Shown: piece by piece, positions 7,735 to 16,641 of the stretch
How the letters are laid out: each line of letters opens with the position of its first letter
Position numbering within the stretch: position 1 is the first letter of the stretch
DNA from: Azospirillum humicireducens
GTDB taxonomy: Bacteria; Pseudomonadota; Alphaproteobacteria; Azospirillales; Azospirillaceae
DNA length: 54,618 nt
Direction of reading: 5' to 3'
NCBI RefSeq assembly: GCF_001639105.2
Contig: NZ_CP028907.1
Coordinates: 529,095-583,712 of the forward strand
Made by a program: the position numbers and the translations under genes
Notes under the pieces: model-generated
Told to the model about the DNA's origin: nothing
Database searches by the model: none
The model's input: the letters and a program-made list of their open reading frames with translations, nothing else

Positions 7735-9246
7735 TCAACCGGCGAAGCGGAGGTGCGAGTTCCCCATGCCGGCAGTCTCGTTGGAAACAAGCGGAACGGT
7801 TACCGAGAAGACGGAGCCGCGCCCCGGCCAGGAGCGGACACCGACCTCGTGGTTCAGTTGGCGGGCCAGCCGCGAAACGATTGCCAGCCCAAGCCCGACG
7901 CCGCGCCTCTGGTCCCGCTCGCGGTTGTCGAGCTGCCGGAACTCCTCGAAGATCAGCGTCCGGTTCTGTTCGGCGATGCCGGGGCCGGTGTCCCACACCT
8001 CGATGCGCAGTTGCCTGCCGCGCCCGGCATCGTGGCATTGGCGGCAACCCAGCAGAATTCCGCCGGTCGTGGTGTACTTCAACGCGTTGGCGACAAGGTT
8101 CCGCAGGATGCGCTCCAGAAGCTGGGCATCGCTCGAAACCGTCTCGGCGCAGGGCAGCACGCGGAAGCGGAGCCCGCGCATTTCCGCCTGCGGAATAAAC
8201 TCGCAATGGATGACGTCCAGCATGACCGACATCGGCACCGGCTCGATGGTCGGATCGAGCGCGCCGGCGTCGAGACGCGCGGTATCGAGCATACCGTCAA
8301 GCAGGGTGCGGATCGAGACATGCGCCGCCAGAAGCCCCCCGAGGATCGGCCGCTCGGCATCGCCCATGCGGCTGCGCAGCACATCCAGGAACAACCCCAT
8401 CGACATGACCGGCTGGCGCAGATCGTGGCTGGCGGAGGCAAGGAGTTGGAGCTTGTCCGCGTCGGCGGTCTGGAGACGGCGCAACTCCTCGTTCGACCGG
8501 GCGAGATGCGCGTTGGCCTCCTCCATCTGTTCCAGCGCGACGCGAAGCTCCTCGTCCATCGCGCGGAGTTCCTCCATGGAGGCGTTCAACTCGCTGTCGG
8601 AGCGGATGAACTCCAGACCCGAACGCTCAAGCGCACTCTCGCGCAAAGCCAAACGTTCCTGCACCGCCTCCAGTTGGGCGCAGGCCTCCCGGTAGCGGTC
8701 GGCCAATCTCGCCAGTTCGCCTTGCTGCCGGGCGATCAGGTCATCCGCTTCGATCTGCCGCCTTTCCAGATCCTCGACGAGCGTCAACGCCTGCTCGAGT
8801 TCGGCTGTAACATCCTGCCTGGCCGATTGGGAACGGTCCTCCATCAAGTCTTCCGCTACGCAGATGAAATGTTCGGTTTCCCCACTCGGTCCGATCAGGG
8901 GAGTGATGACCAGGGAACACAGATAGTCTCTGCCATCCTTGCGGCGGTTGACCAGAGTGGCGCGGGCGAAGTCGCTTTCCAGCAGGTCGCGCTTGATGGC
9001 CGACATCACCGCCTTGTCGGTGCGGGGGCATTGCAGGAGGCGGGGCGACCGCCCGATCACCTCGTCGGCCCGGTAGCCGGTCAGTCGGGTGAATGCCGGA
9101 TTCACGTAGCGTATGGTCGGTCCCGGCGCCGTCAGATTGCAGTCGGTCACGATAACCGCATGGTTCAACCGATCCCAAATCGGCTGAACGATCAACGGCT
9201 TCGCTTTCAGACTACGACCGACTCCCAATCCATGCGCGTCCGACAT
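7735..9246 (-). CDS. PAS-domain sensor histidine kinase (LOV-like PAS without the cysteine)
   Basis: Soluble 503-aa kinase with no membrane span. Order: an N-terminal PAS domain (about 15-140) with NPAFTRLTGYRADEVIGRSP, LLQCPRTD and VNRRKDGRDYLC; a coiled coil (about 150-260); HisKA with phospho-acceptor His near 274 in ASASHDLRQP; and HATPase with LRNLVANALKYT (N box), VWDTGPGI (G1) and RRGVGLGLAIV (G2). The PAS is close to LOV domains, but the adduct-forming Cys of GRNCRFLQ is Pro here (GRSPRLLQ), so a canonical flavin-cysteinyl photocycle is not expected. ATG 9246 is preferred, with AAGGA 10 bases upstream; a TTG at 9291 would add 15 residues. Probably pairs with the response regulator just downstream. 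Confidence 0.88.
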   Translation of the reverse strand: MSDAHGLGVGRSLKAKPLIVQPIWDRLNHAVIVTDCNLTAPGPTIRYVNPAFTRLTGYRADEVIGRSPRLLQCPRTDKAVMSAIKRDLLESDFARATLVNRRKDGRDYLCSLVITPLIGPSGETEHFICVAEDLMEDRSQSARQDVTAELEQALTLVEDLERRQIEADDLIARQQGELARLADRYREACAQLEAVQERLALRESALERSGLEFIRSDSELNASMEELRAMDEELRVALEQMEEANAHLARSNEELRRLQTADADKLQLLASASHDLRQPVMSMGLFLDVLRSRMGDAERPILGGLLAAHVSIRTLLDGMLDTARLDAGALDPTIEPVPMSVMLDVIHCEFIPQAEMRGLRFRVLPCAETVSSDAQLLERILRNLVANALKYTTTGGILLGCRQCHDAGRGRQLRIEVWDTGPGIAEQNRTLIFEEFRQLDNRERDQRRGVGLGLAIVSRLARQLNHEVGVRSWPGRGSVFSVTVPLVSNETAGMGNSHLRFAG

Positions 9247-9436
9247 GGGGCCATGGTCCTTCCGACCTGCTGTTGATCGACGGTGTACCAAGCCGTCCGT
9301 TCAAGCAAGATTGCAATTCAGACTATGAACGATTTTCATCAGAGAAAGTCCCCACCAGGATCCCATTGGCAAGAGGCTGTCGACCCTTGCGGAGCCGCCC
9401 GAACCATACGGCCCGGTCAGTCACTCCATTTTCCCC

Positions 9437-11704
9437 TCATCCAGAGGTCGTCTCCGCCCTGCTGTCCTCCATCCCGATGCGCTGACGCTCCGTCACGTCA
9501 TGGGCAAGTGCAACCAGGATCGGCGGCTGTTCGCGGGGGAAATACTGCATGCAGAGCTCAACCTGGCGCACCGACCGGTCGCTGCGTTCGATGGTCGTCT
9601 CGAAGACGATTTCCGCCTTCTCGCCGGACAGGAGCGGCTCCACCAGCCTGCCGAAGGCGATGGCATCGATGTCGGGCATCAGGTCATGCAAGGCGATCTG
9701 GCGCAAGGCGTCCAGCGGGTAGCCCAGTTTCTCCTCCGCGCCCTTGTTGACCAGATGGAAGGTGAAGGTGGATGAGTCGAGGAAATAGACCTCGTTCAGC
9801 GACTCTCCGACGATACGGCCGAGGTAACTGGTGAAAGCATCGGATCTTGCGCGCTCAGTCACGTCCTCGATGATCAGAACGGCGCCACGCGCCAGCCAGT
9901 TGTCGAAGAGCAAGGGGGACAAACGAATGCGGCAGGTGATGCGCCTGCCGCGGCGGTCCATCGCCTCCATCTCCAGCGGGTCGACAGGCGCTTCGGTTAT
10001 CAGGATATCCTGGAGCGGCCTGCGCAGCCGCTGCACCGGCAGGCCGATGTCGAGATCCAGGAAGGGCTCGCCCGTCACCTCCTCGCTCCGCAGTCCCCAG
10101 ATGTTCTCGCTCCAGCGGTTCCAGGACTGGACGGTCAGGTTATCGTCCAGCACGATGATGCCGACATCGATGCTGCGGAGAATCGATTCCGAATAGCGGC
10201 GATACTCCCCGGCCTCCTCGCTCTGGCGCCGCATCTCTTCGTTGGCGACCTCCAGCTCTTCGTTGGTGGAGCGCAGTTCCTCGTTCATCGTCTCCAGTTC
10301 CTCGTTGGTGGACTGGAGTTCCTCGTTCGTCGTCTCAAGCTCCTCATTGGTGGACTGGAGCTCCTCGTTCGTCGTCTCCAGCTCCTCGTTGGAGGACTGA
10401 AGCTCCTCAATGGTCGTCTCGAGACTTTCCTGTGCCGCCTCGATCTCCTGCTGAAGCAGATAGACGCGGCTGGTGTCGAAGAAGCTGATCAGCGTAGCGA
10501 AGGCCTTGCCGTCCCGGCTGACGAGCGGCGCCACTTCGATGGTCAACCGCGTCGGTTCGGCTCCCGGACGCGTGAAGGGCTGATGTTCGATGCGCACCAT
10601 CCGCCCGGAATTGCGCACCTCCTCGATCCGGCTCCGCAATTCCGTCGGCCGGTAGGAAATGGTCAGGTCTTGGAACGGGCGGCCGATATCGGTTTCCTGG
10701 ACGTCGAACAGGCGCCGGGCATGGACGTTGGCGAACACCAGCAATCCTTCGGCATTGACCGCCAGATAGCCGGTGGAACTGCCGTCGACGATGCTTTCCA
10801 TCAACCTGGCCTGCTGGTTGGTACGGGCGTTGCCGGCATCGCTGGCCAGCGACAGGCTGCCGCCGGCGGTGCGGCGCCACTCCTGCGGCACCTTGGCGAA
10901 GATGCGGCTTTTCAAGTCCACCGGCTCGAACATGCGCGACCGCGCCAGCTGCGTCTCGGCCTTGCCGAGGAACAGGAACCCGTCATTGACCAGGGCATAA
11001 TGCAGCCGCGGCAGGACGACGGCCTGGGTGTCGGCTTCCAGGTAGATCAGCAGGTTCCGGCAGATCAGCAGGTCGATTCGGGAGATCGGCGCATCGCTGA
11101 CCACGTTGTGGCGTCCGAAGATGACACATTTGCGCAGCTCGCGCTGAAAGACGTAATGATTGTTTGTGCGCTCGAAATAACGCTCCAGGAGCGGCTCCGG
11201 AACGGATTCCACCTCGCGCATCGCATAGGTCGCATGGCGCGCGGTGTTCAGGGCCGCATCGTCCAGATCGGTGGCGTAGATCTTCACCCGCCGGCAGAAA
11301 TCGACCGTTCCCAGCACCTCGGCGAAGAGGATCGCCAGGGAATAGGGCTCCTCCCCCGATGCGCAGCCGATGCTCCATATGCGGATCGATCCATTGTCGC
11401 CCTTCCGTTCCAGGATACGCGGAACCACATCGCGCCGCAGCACATCCCAGGCATCGGTGTCGCGGAAGAAGGACGTGACGTTGATCAACACCGTGTTCAG
11501 AAGATCGACGAATTCCTGCGGATGAGCCTCAAGGAACGAATGGTAAGACGCGAAACTGTCGCAACCGACCTCCTCCATCCGCCGGCGGATGCGCCGTTCC
11601 AGGCTTGTACGCTTGTAGCCGCGGAAGTCGATTCCCCGGCTTTCCTGAATGTGGCGAATCAGGTTGCTGAAATCGCTGTCGGAATGGTCCGTATTTTTTG
11701 TCAT
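9437..11704 (-). CDS. CheR-type methyltransferase with coiled coil and two PAS domains
   Basis: A 755-aa cytosolic signalling protein. The N-terminal third is a CheR methyltransferase: the alpha domain (ESRGIDFRGYKRTSLERRIRR) and the SAM site IWSIGCASGEEPYSLA, with LLICRNLLIYL further on. A PAS domain follows (VDGSSTGYLAVNAEGLLVFAN), then a long heptad coiled coil built of repeated NEELxxT units, then two more PAS/PAC-like segments (VGIIVLDDNLTVQSWNRWSE; VYFLDSSTFTFHLVNKGAEE). The organisation equals the CheR-PAS half of CheB/CheR fusion proteins, and the CheB half is encoded separately and divergently at 11863. Two starts are possible (11704 or 11737), neither with a strong ribosome site. 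No chemoreceptor lies next to it. Confidence 0.88.
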   Translation of the reverse strand: MTKNTDHSDSDFSNLIRHIQESRGIDFRGYKRTSLERRIRRRMEEVGCDSFASYHSFLEAHPQEFVDLLNTVLINVTSFFRDTDAWDVLRRDVVPRILERKGDNGSIRIWSIGCASGEEPYSLAILFAEVLGTVDFCRRVKIYATDLDDAALNTARHATYAMREVESVPEPLLERYFERTNNHYVFQRELRKCVIFGRHNVVSDAPISRIDLLICRNLLIYLEADTQAVVLPRLHYALVNDGFLFLGKAETQLARSRMFEPVDLKSRIFAKVPQEWRRTAGGSLSLASDAGNARTNQQARLMESIVDGSSTGYLAVNAEGLLVFANVHARRLFDVQETDIGRPFQDLTISYRPTELRSRIEEVRNSGRMVRIEHQPFTRPGAEPTRLTIEVAPLVSRDGKAFATLISFFDTSRVYLLQQEIEAAQESLETTIEELQSSNEELETTNEELQSTNEELETTNEELQSTNEELETMNEELRSTNEELEVANEEMRRQSEEAGEYRRYSESILRSIDVGIIVLDDNLTVQSWNRWSENIWGLRSEEVTGEPFLDLDIGLPVQRLRRPLQDILITEAPVDPLEMEAMDRRGRRITCRIRLSPLLFDNWLARGAVLIIEDVTERARSDAFTSYLGRIVGESLNEVYFLDSSTFTFHLVNKGAEEKLGYPLDALRQIALHDLMPDIDAIAFGRLVEPLLSGEKAEIVFETTIERSDRSVRQVELCMQYFPREQPPILVALAHDVTERQRIGMEDSRAETTSG
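10235..10423. repeat. Nine tandem 21-bp units encoding a heptad coiled coil
   Basis: Within the CheR-PAS gene, nine consecutive imperfect 21-bp units (pattern close to TCCTCGTTGGTGGACTGGAG on the plus strand) encode alternating NEELQST / NEELETT heptads on the minus strand. The units differ mainly at third positions, so this is an expanded coding repeat, not a selfish element. Such stretches set the spacing between signalling domains and can change length by slippage. Confidence 0.85.
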
Positions 11705-11862
11705 TGTCTTGCATTGCCACTGTGTCAGGCAGAGCATAATCGCCAGTACATACCTCGCTCAAGCGATGTGAGGGTCTAGCCCCCTTTCGTGAATCATCGG
11801 AGGGAGCCGGAAAATACTGCTTGGCGGATGAAACGCTGCAATCCATGCGCTGTTCTGGTCCT

Positions 11863-12876
11863 ATGGAAAAACGCGACATCATCGCCATCGGCGCATCGGC
11901 CGGTGGGTTGGCCGCCGTCACGCGGCTGTTTGGCGGCATGCCGAAGGGGTATGCGCCGACGGTGTTCGTCGTCATCCATACGTCGCCGACCGCGCCCAGC
12001 GTGTTGCCGCTCCTGCTCGACCGGATCGGCTGGCTGCCTGCCTTCCATCCCAGCGATGGAGAGCCGATCCGCCCTGGCCACATCCATGTGGCTCCGCCCG
12101 ATCGCCATCTGCTGGTCCACCGCGACCATGTGCTGATCCGCCGCGGCCCGCGGGAAAACCGCACCCGGCCGGCAGCGGATCCGCTGTTCCGCTCCGCCGG
12201 CGTGGCGTTCGGCAGCCGTGTGATCGGCATCGTGCTGTCGGGCACGTTGGACGATGGCGCATCCGGGCTGCGGGCGATCCACCGCTGCGGTGGAATCGGC
12301 ATCGTCCAGGATCCATCCGAGGCCGAATGGCCCGGCATGCCCCGGAGCGCCATCGAACGCGGGGAGCCCGACCATGTCGTGGCGCTGGATGCGATGCCGG
12401 AGCTGCTCGTCCGGCTTGCCGCCGAACCGGCACCGCCAAGCCCACCCATCCCGCCCGATATCGCAACGGAAGCGCGGATCGCCGAGCTGGAGTTCTCGAC
12501 CGTGTCCGACGATACCCAGGCAGTCGCCAAAGCCACGACCCTCTCCTGCCCCGAATGCGGCGGCGGGCTGTCGGAGATCCGTGACGGCTCCGTTCTGCGC
12601 TTCCGCTGCAGGGTCGGACACGCCTTCAGCCCCGACAGCATGGAGGAGGCGCAGGCGGAGGCGATGGAAAAGGCCCTGTGGGTCGCCTTGCGCACCCATG
12701 AGGATCGCATCGAACTGTTCCAACGCCTTGCCGCCCACGCCAGGGAACGCGGCCAGCCCCACCTCGCCGCCAACTGGGACCGGCAGAATCGGGACGCACG
12801 CGAGAACGCCGAACTGTTGCGGAGCGTGCTGTACAAGCCGGATGTCAGACGGACCAGCGAGCAGAAGAAGCCCTGA
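11863..12876 (+). CDS. CheB-type protein-glutamate methylesterase with C-terminal Zn-ribbon-like region
   Basis: The catalytic CheB domain fills residues 1-190. The three catalytic residues are visible: Ser in IGASAGGLAAV, His in VVIHTSPTAPS and Asp in GTLDDGASG. There is no receiver domain, so it is not the classical chemotaxis CheB. A C-terminal region carries CPECGG and FRCRVGHAF, a four-ligand Cys/His zinc-ribbon pattern, then a helical tail (ALRTHEDRIELFQRLAAHA), as in stand-alone CheB proteins of alphaproteobacteria. The gene is divergent from the CheR-PAS gene, about 160 bp away start to start. The start is uncertain: ATG 11863 places the domain at residue 2, while a TTG at 11821 or ATG at 11845 are alternatives; a GGAGGGAG at about 11798 is far from all of them. 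Confidence 0.87.
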   Translation: MEKRDIIAIGASAGGLAAVTRLFGGMPKGYAPTVFVVIHTSPTAPSVLPLLLDRIGWLPAFHPSDGEPIRPGHIHVAPPDRHLLVHRDHVLIRRGPRENRTRPAADPLFRSAGVAFGSRVIGIVLSGTLDDGASGLRAIHRCGGIGIVQDPSEAEWPGMPRSAIERGEPDHVVALDAMPELLVRLAAEPAPPSPPIPPDIATEARIAELEFSTVSDDTQAVAKATTLSCPECGGGLSEIRDGSVLRFRCRVGHAFSPDSMEEAQAEAMEKALWVALRTHEDRIELFQRLAAHARERGQPHLAANWDRQNRDARENAELLRSVLYKPDVRRTSEQKKP

Positions 12877-12889
12877 CCTGAAAACGGAA

Positions 12890-12927
12890 ATGCCGGAAGC
12901 CGGGCCGCATGGTCCAGCCCCCGGCAT
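12890..12927. terminator. Candidate bidirectional terminator between cheB-like and DUF892 genes
   Basis: Between two convergent genes, ATGCCGG (12890-12896) and CCGGCAT (12921-12927) form a perfect 7-bp stem, with GGGCC/GGTCC pairing possible inside. There is no strong T-run on either side, so activity is uncertain. Confidence 0.4.
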
Positions 12928-12935
12928 CATGCCGA

Positions 12936-13448
12936 TCAGCGCTTGGCTTCGGCGACCGTACCGGCTTCCTGGCGGGTCAGAAAGGTTTCGGTGACCTGCG
13001 GCAGCCGCTGCTCCAGCCAGGAGGCCATTTCGATTTCCTCGTCCAGGCTCTGCTGAAGCGTGCGGGCGATCTCGGTCTCGCCGGCCCGGATGGCGGCGGC
13101 GATCAGGGCGCGGTAGTTGGCGATCTCGAAATGCTCGAAGGCATAGTTGAAGATGCCGGCTTTCACGATCTCGTCGTCGGCGAACATGCCCGACAGCGAT
13201 TGCGCGTTGCCGATCAGCATGCCGACGCCGGTCTTGATCGAAGAGGTGCTGCTGCCGAGCGACTGAAGGCACTGGCTCAACCGGTCGGCCTGCCGGTTGG
13301 AAACGTCGATGTGTTCCTGGGCCTTCTCCAGCATTTCCGGATAGTTCCTGATACGGTCGACCTGACGCTCAAGCATCTCGACCGCCTGGCTTTCCATGGC
13401 GTGGGCATCGCGCAGCCACGCGATCAGGTTGTCTTTGGCCTTGGGCAT
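12936..13448 (-). CDS. DUF892 (YciE/YciF-like) ferritin-like protein
   Basis: A 170-aa, all-alpha protein. DUF892 proteins form a four-helix ferritin-like bundle that can bind two metal ions, and are usually stress-induced; the exact reaction is not established. Here the start reads MPKAKDNLIAWLRDAHAMES, with helices carrying the expected acidic/His residues: DAHAMESQAVEMLE, EHIDVSNRQ, YAFEHFEIANYRA and LDEEIEMASWLEQRLP. The ATG at 13448 has GGAGAA 8 bases upstream and matches the family N-terminus; longer in-frame extensions are not used. It is convergent with the CheB gene. Upstream, 13449-13762 holds its promoter region, GC-rich, with a C8-A6 run at 13701-13714, and no other gene that I can support. 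Confidence 0.85.
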   Translation of the reverse strand: MPKAKDNLIAWLRDAHAMESQAVEMLERQVDRIRNYPEMLEKAQEHIDVSNRQADRLSQCLQSLGSSTSSIKTGVGMLIGNAQSLSGMFADDEIVKAGIFNYAFEHFEIANYRALIAAAIRAGETEIARTLQQSLDEEIEMASWLEQRLPQVTETFLTRQEAGTVAEAKR

Positions 13449-13762
13449 GGATGGTTCTCCGCTGAGCTGATGAGTCAGTCCCGGTCGCTCATCGCCGGGG
13501 GGCACCGCACCGATTGCGGGAGCCACTCTCCCTTGCCAACAGGACCGGGCCGGCTCCATTGCGCCCGGCCCCGCTGAACGGAGGGGGTATGCCTTTGCGG
13601 CAGCCAGCCCTTCCGGGGGGTACGGACGCTCGCACCGCCGGGCGGCACCGGGGAGCCTGTCGCCTTCCGGCCGGTTGGACCTTAACGGGGATGGGCGGCG
13701 CCCCCCCCAAAAAAGACCATGAGCGGACTGACCTTACGTGCAATCTCCGAAAGACCCGCGCC

Positions 13763-15391
13763 ATGAGCATCGACGGATTGTCCGACGACGAGAACACCCC
13801 GCATTATGACAATCCCGCCGGCGGCTGGGGTTCGGTCGGCTCGATGGCACGGATCATGGGGGAAGAACGGCCGACACCGGCCGTGCTCGACACGCTGCGC
13901 CGGCAGAACAAGCCGGGTGGCTTCATGTGCGTGTCCTGCGCCTGGGGCAAACCGGCATAGCCGCACAGCTTCGGGTTCTGCGAAAACGGCGCCAAGGCGA
14001 CGATCTGGGAATTGACCAGCCGGCGCTGCACGCCGGACTTCTTCGCCGAACACACCGTCGGCTTCGACGGGATGAAGGCGCGGGTGGAGGCCGTCGGCTG
14101 GGACGAGATCGAACGGGAATCCGGCCTGACCAGGGATGACCTCAAGCAGGCCGCCGACATCTACATCGAGGCCGACCGCTCCATCGCCATGTACGGCATG
14201 GGCCTGACCCAGCATGTGCGCGGGTCGGAAACGCTCGCCGCGCTGGTGAATCTATGGTTGCTGAAGGGCAACATCGGGCGCGACGGAACCGGCATCTCGC
14301 CGGTCCGCGGCCATTCGAACGTCCAGGGACAGCGCACCGTCGGCATCTCCGAAAAGCCGGAGCTGGTGCCGCTCGACCGGCTGGCCGGACAGTTCGGCTT
14401 TGAACCGCCGCGCAAGGAAGGGCTAAACACCGTCAAGGCCTGCAAGAAGATCCTGGCGGGCGAGGTGAAGGCCTTCATCGGGCTGGGCGGCAACTTCGTC
14501 CGCGCCATCCCGGAGCGCGACAGGATGGAGGCGGCCTGGCCCCGCATGCGTCCGACGGTCCAGATCGCCACCAAGCTGAACCGCAGCCACCTGATCAATG
14601 GTGAGGTGGCCTTCCTGCTGCCCTGCCTCGGACGATCCGAAAAGGATTTGCAGAAAGGCGGGGCCCAGGCGGTGACGATGGAGGACAGCCTGAGCTGCAT
14701 CCACGGCTCGCTCGGCGACAACATGCCGGCCAGCCCCGATCTTAGATCGGAGGTCGCCATCGTCGCCGGCATGGCCAAGGCGACCCTGCCGCCCAACCCG
14801 AAGGTCCGCTGGGACGAATGGGTGGCCGACTATCGCCGCATCCGCGCGCTGATCGCAGAGACCTATCCCGCCGAGTTCCACCGCTTCAACGAACGGGTCT
14901 TCACGCCGGGCGGCTTCTACCGCGGCAATCCCGCACGCGAACGGATCTGGAAGACCCCGTCGGGCAAGGCCCATTTCACGCCGCCGGGGCATCTGCGCGC
15001 CATCGGGTTCGAAGATGCGTCGGGCCGCTTCAGACTGATCACGATGCGATCCAACGACCAGTTCAACACCACGATCTACGGCTGTTCCGACCGGCTCCGC
15101 GGGATCGAGGGCACCCGCGACGTGGTGCTGATGAACCCGGCCGACATCGCCGCCGCCGGATTGCGTGAGGGGCAGGTGGTCGGGCTTGCCGGCGATGCCG
15201 GCGACGGCGTCGACCGGCGGGTGTACGGGTTGACGGTCACGCCCTTCCGGCTGCCGCGCGGTTGCCTCGGCGCCTATTATCCGGAGATGAACCCGCTGAT
15301 CCCGCTCTGGTACCATGACGAGGCGTCGGAGCCCCCCGCCGCCAAGGGCGTTCCGGTGCGCATCGTCACCGATCCGCCGGCACGCCCCTGA
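13763..15391 (+). pseudogene. Broken FdhF/YdeP-family molybdopterin oxidoreductase
   Basis: The frame begins MSIDGLSDDENTPHYDNPAG and continues GFMCVSCAWGKPA, then hits TAG at 13958-13960. The same frame goes on PHSFGFCENGAKATIWELTS, the normal family continuation. A second lesion follows: FFAEHTV, which belongs near residue 90 of the family, runs straight into GFDGMKARVEAVGWDEI, which belongs near residue 340. About 250 residues, including much of the molybdopterin-binding core, are missing. Beyond this the frame is intact and conserved to the end (GMGLTQHVRGSETLAALVN, RGHSNVQGQRTVGISEKPE, TKLNRSHL, RSNDQFNTTIYG). Full-length homologues are about 760 aa. With both a nonsense codon and the deletion it should be non-functional as an oxidoreductase; a truncated C-terminal product from an internal start cannot be excluded. 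Confidence 0.88.
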
Positions 15392-15419
15392 CGGCCCCCT
15401 TTGACCGGCCGCGCGCCCG

Positions 15420-16268
15420 TCACACCATCGAGTCCAGTTCCCGGCGCCGCGATTCGGACAAACCGAGGCGGGCGGCGAGGTAGGCCAGATACTGGCGGTC
15501 GACCTCGCTGCCGCCGCGCACCGCCAACTCGGAGGCAAGATAGACCTGCTCCGCCGTATCCGCGTCGCGCACCTCACGGACGATGTCGTCCATCGGACGC
15601 GGGGACCGCAACTCCGCCTCGACGATCCGCCGGTCTTCCAGATCGGCCTGGGCGGCGTCCAGGCTGTCGAGGATGCGGCGCTGCTCGTCGGGCGATATCC
15701 GACCATCCGCATTCGCAGCGGCGATCATGGCGCGGATCAGCAGAAGCGCCTTCGCATCGCCCAGATCGGGTTCCGGCGTGCCGCCACGCAGCACCCCGGC
15801 CAAGCGATCGCCCAGGCCGCCGGTTGCACCGCCGCCCATCACGCCGCCTCCAAGGACGCTGCCGCCCATGGAACCTCCCGAGGCGCCGCCAAACACGCCC
15901 CCCAACCCCAACCGGTCAAGGATGCCGCCCAGCGGACCGCCGGCCGCGGGAGGAGGCCGCGATCCGGCCGGAGCCGGCCTCTGGCTGTCCTGATAAGCGC
16001 GGTAGGCGAGATAAGCCAGCGAGGCGAGCCCCGCCTTCTGAAGCAGCCCCGAACCATGTCCACCCGCCAGTCCGCCCAACCCGGCGGCCGGAGCATGGGG
16101 GATTCCATGCGGACTGCCATAACCGTGGCCGTAGACGTGCTTCTTTTTCTTCTTGCCCTTCTTGCCGAGGAGCAGAGGCATCGCAGCGGCAAAGGCCGGA
16201 CCCCGGCCCGTGCGGCCGGCAAGGCCATTGGCCAGGATGACGCCGAGGACTTTGCTCAGGTTGCTCAT
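15420..16268 (-). CDS. DUF533 (YebE-like) TerB-fold protein
   Basis: A 282-aa protein. The N-terminal part has a short hydrophobic stretch (LSKVLGVILANGL), a Lys run (GKKGKKKKKHVYGHGYG) and a Gly/Ala-rich low-complexity linker with GLASLAYLAYRAYQ, typical of DUF533 proteins. The C-terminal 110 residues form a TerB-like helical domain: ALLLIRAMIAAANADGRISP, DEQRRILDSL and YLAYLAARLGLSESRR. The acidic NADGRISPDE motif may bind metal, as in TerB. The function is not established. GAGGAAGGG lies just before the ATG at 16268. The gene sits downstream of the large operon on the same strand but is separated by about 370 bp containing a TetR remnant, so it is probably a separate unit. Confidence 0.85.
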   Translation of the reverse strand: MSNLSKVLGVILANGLAGRTGRGPAFAAAMPLLLGKKGKKKKKHVYGHGYGSPHGIPHAPAAGLGGLAGGHGSGLLQKAGLASLAYLAYRAYQDSQRPAPAGSRPPPAAGGPLGGILDRLGLGGVFGGASGGSMGGSVLGGGVMGGGATGGLGDRLAGVLRGGTPEPDLGDAKALLLIRAMIAAANADGRISPDEQRRILDSLDAAQADLEDRRIVEAELRSPRPMDDIVREVRDADTAEQVYLASELAVRGGSEVDRQYLAYLAARLGLSESRRRELDSMV

Positions 16269-16412
16269 CGTTCCCTTCCTCTTTGGGGTTCAAGGGCTGA
16301 CTTGGGAAAGACCAAACCCCGCCGAGGCCGGGAGCCCTGGCCGGGAGCCGTAGACATGGGGTCGTTCCAGGCCATTGAAACCCGGCGCCTCTCAAGAATG
16401 AACCCCGCGGGC

Positions 16413-16640
16413 CTAGGGTTCTCCACGGCTGGCGCGGGCCGCCGCCAGGATTTCGTCCGACACGGTGGCGAGCGCCGCCTTGCGCTTCGCCTTCGCCGAA
16501 CGTCCCGGCACCGGCCACTGCAGTCCGTCGATGAAGGGGCGCAATCCGCGGGTGAAAGCGCTGTGCGCCACATCGCCCTGGCGGGCCACATCGACGCCAA
16601 GCGCAGCGCGGCCTCCCGGAAAGCCGGACCGGTTCAGTCC
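16413..16640 (-). pseudogene. Remnant of a TetR/AcrR-family regulator C-terminal domain
   Basis: Downstream of the last operon gene the minus strand encodes, without a usable start, GGRAALGVDVARQGDVAHSA, then FTRGLRPFIDGLQWPVPGRS, then KRKAALATVSDEILAAARAS, and ends at TAG 16413-16415. This resembles the ligand domain of TetR regulators, whose end normally reads LAT, about 15 residues, then DEILAAAR; those residues are missing here. The DNA-binding N-terminus is absent. The rest of the 16269-16641 gap is the 5' leader of the DUF533 gene. Assignment rests on motif memory and is moderate. Confidence 0.5.
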
Positions 16641-16641
16641 C

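Noticed and set aside
10235..10423. The tandem 21-bp array as a CRISPR or selfish repeat.
   Set aside because: It has no spacers, keeps frame and encodes a coiled coil of a known protein type.
13958..13960. TAG in the molybdopterin oxidoreductase as a recoded (pyrrolysine-like) codon.
   Set aside because: No evidence of recoding machinery, and the same gene has a second, large deletion, so simple decay explains both.
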